Made by a program: the position numbers and the translations under genes. Shown here one piece after another: positions 49,824 through 61,949 of a stretch of 64,000 nucleotides of DNA. The notes under the pieces were generated by a model that was not told the origin of the DNA, searched no databases, and saw only the letters and a program-made list of their open reading frames with translations. The DNA comes from Xestospongia bergquistia (lineage: Eukaryota; Porifera; Demospongiae; Haplosclerida; Petrosiidae). Positions within the stretch are counted from its first letter, which is position 1; every line of letters starts with the position of its first letter. The stretch lies in NCBI GenBank assembly GCA_963965975.1, contig OZ014418.1:4600775-4664774 (forward strand). Direction: 5' to 3'.

Positions 49824-51070
49824 GAAGTTTTAAAGTATTGAGTAAAGTTTATAAAGTAAACTGCTCAGTCTAAAGGACTCTATGGGACTAAAGAAATAAA
49901 CTGCTATTAACAGGTTAGTACGTTTGTTTGCATTAACACTCTAAAGTCTTTAATTTAAAGAATTTAGAAGGTTTAGACTATTGGGTGAAGTTTATAAGGT
50001 AGACTGCTAAGTTTAAAGGACTCTATGGGACTAAAGAAATGAACTGCTATTAACAGTTCAGTTAAATGGTTGCATTAACACTCTAAAGTCTTTAAATTAA
50101 AGACTTTAGAAGGTTTAGACTATTGAGCGAAGTTTATAAAATAAACTGTTCAGTCTAAAGAACTGTATGAAACTAACAAAATAAAATGTTATTAACAGCT
50201 TAGTAAGTTCGTTTGCATTAACACTCTAAAGTCTTTAATTTAAAGACTTTAGAAGGTTTAGACTATTGAGTAAAGTTTATAAAGTAAACTGCTCAGTCTA
50301 AAGGACTCTATGGGACTAAAGATATAAACTGCTATTAACAGTTTAGTAAGTTTGTTTGCATTAACGCACTGAAGTCTTAAATTTAAAGACTTTAGAAGGT
50401 TTAGAGTATTGATTGAAGTTTATAAAGTAAACAGCTCAGTCTAAAGGGCTCTATGAAACTTACTAAATAAACTGCTGTTAACAGTTTAGTAAGTTGGTTT
50501 GCATTAACACTTAAAAGTCTTTAAATTAAAGACTTTATAAGGTTTAGACAATTGAGTGAAGTTTGTAAAGTAAAATGATAGGTCTAAAAGACTCTATGGG
50601 ACTAACTAAATAAACTATTATTAACAGTTTAGTAAGTTAGTTTGTGATAACACTCTAAAGTCTTTAATTTAAAGACTTTAGAAGATTTAGACTATTGAGT
50701 AAAGTTTATAAAGTAAACTGCTCAGTCTAAAGTACTCTATGGGACTAAAGAAATAAACTGCTATTAACAGTTTAGTAAGTTGGTTTGCATTAACCCTCTA
50801 AAGTCTTTAATTTAAAGACTTTAGAAGGTTTAGACTATTGAGTGAAGTTTGTAAAGTAAACTGATAGGTTTAAAGGACTCTATGGGACTAACTAAATTAA
50901 CTGCTATTAACAGTTTAGTAAGTTTGTTTGCATTAACACTCTAAAGTCTTTAATTGAAACACTTTAGAAGGTTTAAACTATTGAGTAAAGTTTATAAAGT
51001 AAACTGCTCAGTCTAAAGGACTCTATGGGACTAAAGAAATAAACTGCTATTAACAGTTTAGTAAGTTTGT
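49824..51070 (+). repeat. Third copy of part of segment P (12-mer shift)
   Basis: This stretch matches 48,110-49,360 at 1,714-1,715 bp (12 monomers). Shared marks are AGTTTTAAACTATTG/AGTTTTAAAGTATTG, ACAGGTTAGTA (48,196 and 49,911), GAACTGTATGAAAC (48,448 and 50,162) and GCACTGAAG (48,651 and 50,366). It also shares GGTTAGTACG with the 40.78-kb copy, more closely than with 48.2 kb. That hints at gene conversion or a different order of events. Confidence 0.72.
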
Positions 51071-51099
51071 TTGCATTAACGCTCTAAAGTCTTTAATTT

Positions 51100-52310
51100 A
51101 AAGACTTCAGAAGGTTTAGACTATTGAGTGAAGTTTATAAAGTAAACTGCTCAATCTAAAGGATTCTATGCGACTAAAGAAATAATCTGCTCTGAAAAGT
51201 TCAGTAAGTTGGTTTATATTAACAGTGAAAAGTCTTTAAATTAAAGAGTTTTGAATGTTTAGACTATTGATTAAAGTTTATAAAGTAAACTGGTCAGTCT
51301 AAAGGACTCTACGAAACTAACTAAATAAACTGTTATTACTAGTTTAGTAAGTTGGCTTGCATTAACCCTCTAAAGTCTTTAATTTAAAGACTTTAGAAGG
51401 ATTAGACTATTGAGTGAAGTTTGTGAAGTAAACTGATAGGTCTAAAGGACTCCATGGGACTAACTAAATAAACTGCTATTAACAGTTGAGTAAGTTGGTT
51501 TGCATTAACACTCTAAAGTCTTTAATATAAAGACTTTAGAAGGTTTAAACTATTGAGTAAAGTTTATAAAGTAAACTGCTCAGTCTAAAGGACTCTATGG
51601 GACTAAAGAAATAAACTGCTATTAACAGTTTAGTAAGTTGGTTTGCATTAACACTCTAAAGTCTTTAATTTAAAGACTTTAGAAGGTTTAGACTAATGGG
51701 TAAAGTTTATAAGGTAGACTGCTAAGCTTAAAGGACTCCATGGGACTAAAGAAACGAACTGCTATTAACAGTTCAGTAAGTTGGTTTGCATTAACCCTCT
51801 AAAGTCTTTAAATTAAAGACTTTAGAAGGTTTAGACTATTGAGCGAAGTTTATAAAGTAAACTGGTCAGTCTAAAGGACTCTATGAAACTAACTAAATAA
51901 ACTGCTATTAACAGTTTAGTAAGTTCGTTTGCATTAACACTCTAAAGTCTTTAATTTAAAGACTTTAGAAGGTTTAGACTATTGAGTAATGTTTATAAAG
52001 TAAACTTCTCAGTGTAAAGGACTCCATGGGACTAAAGAAATAAACTGCTATTAACAGTTTAGTAAGTTTGTTTACATTAACGCTCTAAAGTCTTTAATTT
52101 AAAGACTTCAGAAGGTTTACAGTATTGAGTGTAGTTTATAAAGTAAACAGCTCAGTCTAAAGGGCTCTATGAAACTAACTAAATAAACTGCTGTTAACAG
52201 TTTAGTAAGTTTGTTTTCATTAAGACTCAAAAGTTTTTAAATTAAAGACTTTAGAGGGTTTAGACTATTGAGTGAAGTTTGTAAGGTAAACTGATAGGTC
52301 TAAAGGACTC
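51100..52310 (+). repeat. Segmental repeat Q, copy 2 (partner at 43.25-44.45 kb)
   Basis: This is the second copy of the 55-monomer-spaced segment, with the D, C, A', B, G and E series in the same order as copy 1. Private changes include TCTGCTCTGAAAAG and GGACTCTACGAAAC. A related E monomer with TTTCATTAAGACTC also occurs at 46,018, about 1,709 bp right of the first copy, so this lineage has at least three members. Confidence 0.76.
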
Positions 52311-53099
52311 TATGGGACTAACTAAATAAACTATTATTAACAGTTTAGTAAGTTAGTTTGTGATAACACTCTAAAGTCTTTAATTTAAAGACTTTAGAAG
52401 GTTTAAACTATTGAGAAGATTTTATAAAGTAAACTGCTCAGTCTAAAGGACTCTATGGGACTAAAGAAATAAACTGCTATTAACAGTTTAGTAAGTTGGT
52501 TTGCATTAACACTCTAAAGTCTTTAATTTAAAAACTTCAAAAAGAATAGATTTTGAGTAAAGTTTATAAAGTAAACTGCTCAATCTAAAGGACTCTATGG
52601 GACTAAAGAAGTAAACTGCTAGTAAAAGTTCAGTAAGTGGGTTTATATTAACAGTCAAAAGTCTTTAAATTAAAGAGTTTTTAAAGTTTAGACTATTGAG
52701 TTAAGTTTATAAAGTAAACTGGTCAGTCTAAAGGACTCTATGAAACTAACTAAATAAACTGTTATTACTAGTTTAGTAAGTTGGTTTGCATTAACCCTCT
52801 AAAGTCTTTAATTTAAAGACTTTAGAAGGATTAGACTATTGAGTGAAATTTGTAAAGTAAACTGACAGGTCTAAAGGACTCTATGGGACTAACTAAATAA
52901 ACTGCTATTAACAGTTCAGTAAGTTGGTTCGCATTAACACTCTAAAGTCTTTAATATAAAGACTTTAGAATGTTTAAACTATTGAGTAAAGTTTATGAAG
53001 TAAACTGCTCAGTCTAAAGGACTCTATGGGACTAATGAAATAAACTGCTATTAACAGTTTAGTAAGTTGCTTTGCATTAACACTCTAAAGTCTTTAATT

Positions 53100-54560
53100 T
53101 AAAGACCTTAGAAGGTTTAGACTATTGAATGAAGTTTATAAAGTAAAAAACTCAGTCTAAAGGACTCTATGAAACTAAGTAAATAAACTGCTGTTAACAG
53201 TTTAGTAAGTTTGTTTGCATTAACACTCTAAACTTTTTACTTTAAAGACTTTAGAAGGTTTAGACTATTGAGTGAAGTTTGTAAAGTAAACTGATAGGTC
53301 TAAAGGACTCTATGGACTAACTAAATAAACTCCTATTAACAATTTAGTGAGTTGGTTGGTATTAACACTCTAAAGTCTTTAATTTAAAGACTTTAGAAGG
53401 TTTAGACTATTGAGTAAATTTCATAAAATAAACTGCTCATTCTAAAGGACTCTAAGGGACTAATTAAACTGCTAATAACAGTTTAGTAAGTTGGTTTGCA
53501 TTAACACTATGAAGTCTTTAAATTAAGGAGTTTAGAAGGTTTAGACTTTTGAGTAAAGTTTATAAAGTAAACAACTCGGTCTAAAGGACTCTATGGGACT
53601 AACTAAATAAAATGTTATTAACAGTTTAGTAAGTTAGTTTGCGATAACTCTCTAAAGTCTTTAATTTAAAGACTTTAGATGGTTTAGACTATTGAGTAAA
53701 GTTTATAAAGTAAACTGCTCAGTCTAAAAGTCTCTATGGGACTAACTAAATAAACTGCTATTAACAATTTAGTAAGTTGGTTTGCATTAACCCTCTAAAG
53801 TTTTTAATTTAAAGACTTTAGAAGGTTTAGACTATTGAGTGAAGTTTGTAAAGTAAACTGATAGGTCTAAAGGACTCTATGGACTAACTAAATAAACTGC
53901 TATTAACAATTTTGTAAGTTGGTTGGCATTAACACTCTAAAGTCTTTAATTTAAAGACTTTTGAATGTTTAGACTATTGAGTCATTTTTTTAAAGTAAAC
54001 TGCTCACTATAAAGGACTGTATGGGACTAACTAAATAAACTGTTATTATCAGTTTAGTAAGTTTGTTTGCATTAACACTCTGAAGTCTTTAAATGAAAGA
54101 GTTTAGAAGTTTTAGACTGTTGAGTGAAGTTTATAAAGTAAACAGCTCGGTCTAAAAAAGTCTTTGGGACAAACTAAATAAACTATTATTAACAGTTTTG
54201 TAAGTTAGTTTGCATTAACACTCTAAAGTCTTTAAACTCTCTGAAACTAACTAAATAAAATGTCATTAACACTTTAGTAAGTTCGTTTGCATTAACACTC
54301 TAAAGTCTTTAATTTAAAGACTTTAGAAGGTTTAGACTATTGAGTAAAGTTTATAAAGTAAACTCCTCAGTGTAAAGGACTCCATGAGACTAAAGAAATA
54401 AACTGCTATTAACAGTTTAGTAAGTTTGTTTGCATTAACCCTCTAAAGTCTTTAATTTAAAGACTTTAAAGGTTTAGAGTATTGAGTGAAGTTTATAAAG
54501 TAAACAGCTCATTCTAAAAAGCTCTATGAAACTAACTAAATAAACTATTATTAACAGTTT
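53100..54560 (+). repeat. Degraded stretch of the array
   Basis: Monomers here depart from the subtypes seen elsewhere and carry several small indels. Examples are TATGGACTAAC without the GG triplet (about 53,310 and 53,880), GGGACTAATTAAACTG lacking about six bases (53,456), GGTTGGTATT/GGTTGGCATT, and AGTCATTTTTTTAAAG near 53,980. One monomer is truncated (54,150-54,236). No matching second copy of this stretch was found in the window, so it looks like an older island that has escaped recent homogenisation. Confidence 0.75.
54150..54369 (+). repeat. Truncated monomer fused to its neighbour (220 bp for two)
   Basis: From the monomer start at 54,150 to the monomer start at 54,370 is 220 bp, against about 285 for two full monomers, so about 65 bp are missing. 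The sequence runs normally into the left arm of the main palindrome, GTCTTTAA, then jumps at about 54,236 to ACTCTCTGAAACTAAC, the early part of a C-like monomer. The break lies at the palindrome centre. This is the only large truncation I saw in the window. Confidence 0.85.
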
Positions 54561-55233
54561 AGCAAGTTAGTTTGTGATAACACTCTAAAGTCTTTAATTT
54601 AAAGACTTTAGAAGGTTTAGACTATTGAGTAAAGTTTATAATGTAAACAGCTCAGTCTAAAGGACTCTATGGGACTAAAGAAATAAACTGCTATTAACAG
54701 TTTAGTAAGTTGGTTTGCATTAACCCTCAATAGTCTTTAATTTAAAGACTTTAGAAGGTTTAGACTATTAAGTGAAGTTTGTAAAGTAAACTGATAGGTC
54801 TAAAGGACTCTATGAGACTAACCCAATTAACTGTTATTAACAGTTTAGTAAGTTTGTTTGCATTAACACTCTAAAGTCTTTAATTTAAAGACTTTAGAAG
54901 GTTTGAACTATTGAGTAATGTCTATAAAGTAAACTGCTCAGTCTAAAGGACTCTATGGGACTAAAGAAATAAACTGCTATTAACAGTTTAGTAAGTTGGT
55001 TTGCATTAACCCTCTAAAGTCTTTAATTTAAAGACTTTAGAAGGTTTAGACTATTGAGTGAAGTTTGTAAAGTAAACTGATAGGTCTAAAGGACTCTATG
55101 GGACAACCTAAATAAAATGTTATTAACAGTTTAGTAAGTCGGTTTGCATTAACACTCTAAAGTCTTTAATTTAAAGACTTTAGAAGGTTTAAACTATTGA
55201 GTAAAGTTTATAAAGTAAACTGCTCAGTCTAAA

Positions 55234-56997
55234 GGACTCAATGGGACTAAAAAAATAAACTGCTATTAACAGTTTAGTAAGTTGGTTTGCATTAACCCTC
55301 TAAAGTCTTTAATTTAAAGACTTTAGAAGGTTTAGACTATTGAGTGAAGTTTTTTAAAGTAAACTTTTAGGTCTAAAGGACTCTATGGGACTTACTAAAT
55401 TAACTGCTATTAAGAGTTTAGTAATTTTGTTTGCATTAACACTCTAAAGTCTTTAATTTAAAGACTTTAGTAGGTTTAAACTATTGAGTAAAGTTTATAA
55501 AGTAAACTGCTCAGTCTAAAGGACTCTATGGGACTAAAGAAATAAACTGCTATTAACAGTTTAGTAAGTTGGTTTGCATTAACACTCTAAAGTCTTTAAT
55601 TTAAAGACTTATAAGGTTTAGAATATTGGGTAAAGTTTATAAGGTAGACTGCTAAGTTTAAATGACTCTATGGGACTAAAGAAATAAACTGCTATTAACA
55701 GTTCAGTAAGTTTGTTTGCATTAACGCTCTAAAGTCTTTAATTTAAAGACTTTAGAAGGTTTAGAGTATATAGTGAAGTTTATGAAGTAAACAGCTCAGT
55801 CTAAAGGGCTCTATGAAACTAACTAAATAAACTATTATTAACAGTTTAATAAGTTCGTCTGCGTTAACACTATAAGTCATTAATTTAAAGACTTTAGAAG
55901 GTTTAGACTATTGAGTAAAGTTTATAAAGTAAACTGCTCAGTATAAAGGACTCTATGGGACTAAAGAAATAAACTGCTATTAAAAGTTTAGTAACTTTGT
56001 TTGCAATAACGCTCTAAAGTCTTTAATTTAAAGACTTTAGAAAGTTTAGACTATTGAGTGAAGTTTATAAAGTATAGAGCTCAGTCTAAAGGGCTCTATG
56101 AAACTAACTAAATAAACTATTATTAACAGTTTAGTAAGTTAGTTTGTGATAACACTATAAAGTCTTTAATTTAAAGATTTTAGAAGGTTTAGACTATTTA
56201 GTAAAGTTTATAAAGTAAACTGCTCAGTCTAAAGGACTCTATGGGACTAAAGAAATAAACTGCTATTAACAGTTTAGTAAGTTGGTTTGCATTAGCCCTC
56301 TAAAGTCTTTAATTTAAAAACTTTAGAAGGTTTAGACTATTGAGTGAAGTTTGTAAAGTAAACTGATAGGTCTAAAGGACTCTATGGGACTAACTAAATA
56401 AACTGTTATTAACAGTTTATTAAGTTTGTTTGCATTAACACTCTAAAGTCTTTAATTTAAAGACTTTAGAAGGTTTAAACTATTGAGTAAAGTTTATAAA
56501 GTAAACTGCTCAGTCTAAAGGACTCTATGGGACTAACTAAATAAACTGTTATTAACAGTTTAGTAAGTTGGTTTGCATTAGCATCTAAAGTCTTTAATTT
56601 AAAGACTTTAGAAGGTTTAAACAATTGAGTAAGTTTATAAAGTAAACTGCTCAGTTCAAAGGACTCTATTGGACTAAAAAAATAAACTGCTATTAACAGT
56701 TTAGTAAGTTGGTTTGCATTAACCCTCTAAAGTCTTTAATTTAAAGACTTTAGAAGGTTTAGACTATTGAGTGAAGTTTTTTAAAGTAAACTGATAGGTC
56801 TAAAGGACTCTATGGTACTAACTAAATTAACTGCTATTAACAGTTTAGTTAGTTCGTTTGCATTAACACTCTAAAGTCTTTAATTTAAAGACTTTAGAAG
56901 GTTTAAACTATTGAGTAAACTTTATAAAGTAAACTGCTCAGTCTAAAGGACTCTATGGGACTAAAGAAATAAACTGCTATTAACAGTTCAGTAAGTT
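55234..56997 (+). repeat. Segmental repeat R, copy 1 (partner at 61,950-64,000)
   Basis: This segment matches the right end of the window. Marks at a shift of 6,716-6,717 bp (47 monomers) are GGACTCAATGGG (55,234 and 61,950), GGGACTTAC with TTAAGAGTTTAG (55,387 and 62,103), CTTTAGTAGG, GACTTATAAGG, E at 55,806/62,522 and 56,091/62,808, and F at 56,145/62,862. From GTCT at 56,513 the shift becomes 7,003 bp (49 monomers), shown by GCATTAGCATCTAAAG (56,581 and 63,584) and GAGTAAACTTTATAAAG. Confidence 0.83.
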
Positions 56998-58020
56998 GGT
57001 TTGCATTAACACTCTAAAGTCTTTAATTTAAAGACTTTAGAAGGTTTAGAGTATTGGGTAAAGTTTATATGGTAGACTGCTAAGTTTAAAGGACTCTATG
57101 GGACTAAAGAAATGAACTGCTATTAACAGTTCAGTAAGTTTGTTTGCATTAACACTCTAAAGTCTTTAAATTAAGGACTTTAGAAGGTTTAGACTATTGA
57201 GTAAAGTTTATAAAGTAAACTGCTCAGTGTAAAGGACTCTATGGGACTAAAGAAATAAACTGCTATTAACAGTTATAGTAAGTTTGTTTGCATTAACGCT
57301 CTAAAGTCTTTAATTTAAAGACTTTAGAAGGTTTAGATTATTGAGTGAAGTTTATAAAGTAAACAGCTCTGTCTAAAGGGCTCTATGAAACTAAATAAAT
57401 AAACTATTATTAACAGTTTAGTAAGTTAGTTTGTGATAACACTCTAAAGTCTTTAATTTAAAGACTTAGAAGTTTTAGACTATTTAGTAAATTTTATAAA
57501 GTAAACTGCTCAGTCTAAAGGACTCTATGGGACTAAAGAAATAAACTGCTATTAACAGTTTAGTAAGTTGGTTTGCATTAACACTCTAAAGTCTTTAATT
57601 TAAAGACTTTAGAAGGTTTAAACTATTCAGTAAAGTTTATAAAGTAAACTGCTCAGTCTAAAGGACTCTATGGGACTAAAGAAATAAACTGCTGTTAACA
57701 GTTTAGTAAGTTGGTTAGCATTAACCCTCTAAAGTCTTTAATTTAAACACTTTAGAAGGTTTAGACTGTTGAGTGAAGTTTTTTAAAGTAAACTGATAGA
57801 TCTAAAGGACTCTATGGGACTGACTAAATTAACTGCTATTAACAGTTTAGTAAGTTCGTTTGCATTAACACTCTAAAGTCTTTAATTTAAAGACTTTAGA
57901 AGGTTTAAACTATTGAGTAAAGTTTATAAAGTAAACTGCTCAGTCTAAAGGACTCTATGGGACTAAAGAAATAAACTGCTATTAACAGTTTAGTAAGTTG
58001 GTTTGCATTAACACTCTAAA

Positions 58021-61005
58021 GTCATTAATTTAAAGACTTTAGAAGGTTTAGACTATTGAGTAAAGTTTATAAAGTAAACTGCTCAGTGTAAAGGACTCTG
58101 TGGGACTAAAGATATAAACTGCTATTAACAGTTTAGTAAGTTTGTTTGCATTAACGCTCTAAAGTCTTTAATTTAAAGACTTTAGAAGGTTTAGAGTATT
58201 GAGTGAAGTTTATAAAGTAAACAGCTCATTCTAAAGGGCTCTATGAAACTAACTAAATAAACTATTATTAACAGTTTAGTAAGTTAGTTTGTGATAACAC
58301 TCTAAAGTCTTTAATTTAAAGACTTTAGAAAGTTTAACTATTGAGTAATGTTTATAAAGTAAACTGCTCGGTCTAAAGGACTCTATGGGACTAAAGAAAT
58401 AAACTGCTATTAACAGTTTAGTAAGTTGGTTTGCATTAACCCTCTAAAGTCTTTAATTTAAAGACTTTAGAAGGTTTAGACTATTGAGTGAAGTTTGTAA
58501 AGTAAACTGATAGGTCTAAAGGACTCTATGGGACTAACTAAATTAACTGTTATTAACAGTTTAGTAAGTTGCTTTGCATTAACACTCTAATGTCTTTAAT
58601 TTAAAGACTTTAGAAGGTTTAGACTATTCAGTAAAGTTTATAAAGTAAACTGCTCAGTCTAAAGGACTCTATGGGACTAAAAAAATACACTGCTATTAAC
58701 AGTTTAGTAAGTTGGTTTGCATTAACCCTCTAAAGTCTTTAATTTAAAGACTTTAGAAGGTTTAGACTATTGAGTGAAGTGCGTAATGTAAACTGATAGG
58801 TCTAAAGGACTCTATGGGATAACCCAATTAACTGTTATTAACATTTTAGTAAGTTTGTTTGCATTAACACTCTAAAGTCTTTAATTTAAAGACTTTAGAA
58901 GGTTTGAACTATTGAGTAATGTCTATAAAGTAAACTGCTCAGTCTAAAGGACTCTATGGGACTAAAGAAATAAACTGCTATTAACAGTTTAGTAAGTTGG
59001 TTTGCATTAAGACTCTAAAGTCATTAATTTAAAGACTTTAGAAGGTTTAGACTATTGAGTAAAGTTTATAAAGTAAACTGCTCAGTGTAAAGGACTCTAT
59101 GGGACTAAAGATATAAACTGCTATTAACAGTTTAGTAAGTTTGTTTGCATTAACGCTCTAAAGTCTTTAATTTAAAGACTTTAGAAGGTTTAGAGTATTG
59201 AGTGAAGTTTATAAAGTAAACAGCTCATTCTAAAGGGCTCTATGAAACTAACTAAATAAACTATTATTAACAGTTTAGTAAGTTAGTTTGTGATAACACT
59301 CTAAAGTCTTTAATTTAAAGACTTTAGAAAGTTTAACTATTGAGTAATGTTTATAAAGTAAACTGCTCGGTCTAAAGGACTCTATGGGACTAAAGAAATA
59401 AACTGCTATTAACAGTTTAGTAAGTTGGTTTGCATTAACCCTCTAAAGTCTTTAATTTAAAGACTTTAGAAGGTTTAGACTATTGAGTGAAGTTTGTAAA
59501 GTAAACTGATAGGTCTAAAGGACTCTATGGGACTAACTAAATTAACTGTTATTAACAGTTTAGTAAGTTGCTTTGCATTAACACTCTAATGTCTTTAATT
59601 TAAAGACTTTAGAAGGTTTAGACTATTCAGTAAAGTTTATAAAGTAAACTGCTCAGTCTAAAGGACTCTATTGGACTAAAAAAATAAACTGCTATTAACA
59701 GTTTAGTAAGTTGGTTTGGATTAACCCTCTAAAGTCTTTAATTTAAAGACTTTAGAAGGTTTAGACTATTGAGTGAAGTTCGTAATGTAAACTGATAGGT
59801 CTAAAGGACTCTATGGGATAACCCAATTAACTGTTATTAACATTTTAGTAAGTTTGTTTGCATTAACACTCAAAAGTCTTTAATTTAAAGACTTTAGAAG
59901 GTTTGAACTATTGAGTAATGTCTATAAAGTAAACTGCTCAGTCTAAAGGACTCTATGGGACTAAAGAAATAAACTGCTATTAACAGTTTAGTAAGTTGGC
60001 TTGCATTAAGACTCTAAAGTCATTAATTTAAAGACTTTAGAAGGTTTAGACTATTGAGTAAAGTTTATAAAGTAAACTGCTCAGTGTAAAGGACTCTATG
60101 GGACTAAAGATATAAACTGCTATTAACAGTTTAGTAAGTTTGTTTGCATTAACGCTCTAAAGTCTTTAATTTAAAGACTTTAGAAGGTTTAGAGTATTGA
60201 GTGAAGTTTATAAAGTAAACAGCTCATTCTAAAGGGCTCTATGAAACTAACCAAATAAACTATTATTAACAGTTTAGTAAGTTAGTTTGTGATAACACAC
60301 TAAAGTCTTTAATTTAAAGACTTTAGAAAGTTTAACTATTGAGTAATGTTTATAAAGTAAACTGCTCAGTCTAAAGGACTCTATGGGACTAAAGAAATAA
60401 ACTGCTATTAACAGTTTAGTAAGTTGGTTTGCATTAAGCCACTAAAGTCTTTAATTTAAAGACTTTAGAAGGTTTAGACTATTGAGTGAAGTTTGTAAAG
60501 TAAACTGATAGGTCTAAAGGACTCTATGGGACTAACTAAATTAACTGTTATTAACAGTTTAGTAAGTTGGTTTGAATTAACACTCTAATGTCTTTAATTT
60601 AAAGACTTTAGAAGGTTTAAACTATTGAGGAAAGTTTATAAAGTAAACTGCTCAGTCTAAAGGACTCTATGGGACTAAAAAAATAAACTGCTATTAACAG
60701 TTTAGTAAGTTGGTTTGCATTAACCCTCTAAAGTCTTTAATTTAAAGACTTTAGAAGGTTTAGACTATTGAGTGAAGTTCGTAATGTAAACTGATAGGTC
60801 TAAAGGACTCTATGGGACTAACCCAATTAACTGTTATTAACATTTTAGTAAGTTTGTTTGCATTAACACTCTAAAGTCTTTAATTTAAAGACTTTAGAAG
60901 GTTTGAACTATTGAGTAATGTCTATAAAGTAAACTGCTCAGTCTAAAGGACTCTATGGGACAAAAGAAATAAACTGCTATTAACAGTTTAGTAAGTTGGT
61001 TTGCA
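58021..61005 (+). repeat. 7-mer higher-order repeat, three tandem copies (999 bp)
   Basis: Unit starts marked by GTCATTAATTTAAAG are 58,021, 59,020 and 60,019. Other marks at 999-1,000 bp are AGCTCATTCTAAAGGG (58,236, 59,235 and 60,234), F (58,292, 59,290 and 60,289), AAAGTTTAACTATTGAG, CGTAATGTAAAC (58,782, 59,781 and 60,780) and AACCCAATTAACTG with CATTTTAGTAAG. Units differ at a few positions: GGGATAACCC in units 1 and 2 against GGGACTAACCC in unit 3. Related single monomers with AACCCAATT and GTAATGTCTATAAAG lie at 54.8 and 61.8 kb. Confidence 0.88.
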
Positions 61006-61949
61006 TTAACCCTCTAAAGTCTTTAATTTAAAGACTTTAGAAGGTTTAGACTATTGAGTGAAGTTTGTAAAGTAAACTGATAGGTCTAAAGGACTCTATG
61101 GGACTAACTAAATAAATTGTTATTAACAGTTTAGTAAGTTGGTTTGCATTAACACTCTAAAGTCTTTAATTTAAAGACTTTAGAAGGTTTAAACTACTGA
61201 GTAAAGTTTATAAAGTAAACTGCTCAGTCTAAAGGACTCAATGGGATTAAAAAAATAAACTGCTATTAACAGTTTAGTAAGTTGGTTTGCATTAACCCTG
61301 TAAAGTCTTTAATTAAAAGACTTTAGAAGGTTTAGACTATTGAGTGAAGTTTTTTAAAGTAAACTGATAGGTCTAAAGGACTCTATGGGACTAACTAAAT
61401 AAATTGTTATTAACAGTTTAGTAAGTTGGTTTGCATTAACACTCTAAAGTCTTTAATTTAAAGACTTTAGAAGGTTTAAACTATTGAGTAAAGTTTATAA
61501 AGTAAACTGCTCAGTCTAAAGGACTCTATGGGACTAAAGAAATAACCTGCTATTAACAGTTTAGTAAGTTCGTTTGCATTAACACTCTAAAGTCTTTAAT
61601 TTAAAGACTTTAGAAGGTTTAGACTATTGGGTAAAGTTTATAAGGTAGACTGCTAAGTTTAAATGACTCTATGGGACTAAAGAAATAAACTGCTATCAAC
61701 AGTTTAGTAAGTTGGATTGCATTAACCCTCAAAAGTCTTTAATTTAAAGACTTTAGAAGGTTTAGACTATTAAGTGAAGTTTGTAAAGTAAACTGATAGG
61801 TCTAAAGGACTCTATGGGACTAACCCAATTAACTGTTATTAACAGTTTAGTAAGTTTGTTTGCATTAACACTCTAAAGTCTTTAATTTAAAGACTTTAGA
61901 AGGTTTGAACTATTGAGTAATGTCTATAAAGTAAACTGCTCAGTCTAAA

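Noticed and set aside
53100-54560. Transposon insertion or unique sequence in the degraded stretch
   Set aside because: Every segment still aligns to the monomer, with small indels and one 65-bp deletion. No foreign sequence, terminal repeats or target duplication was seen.
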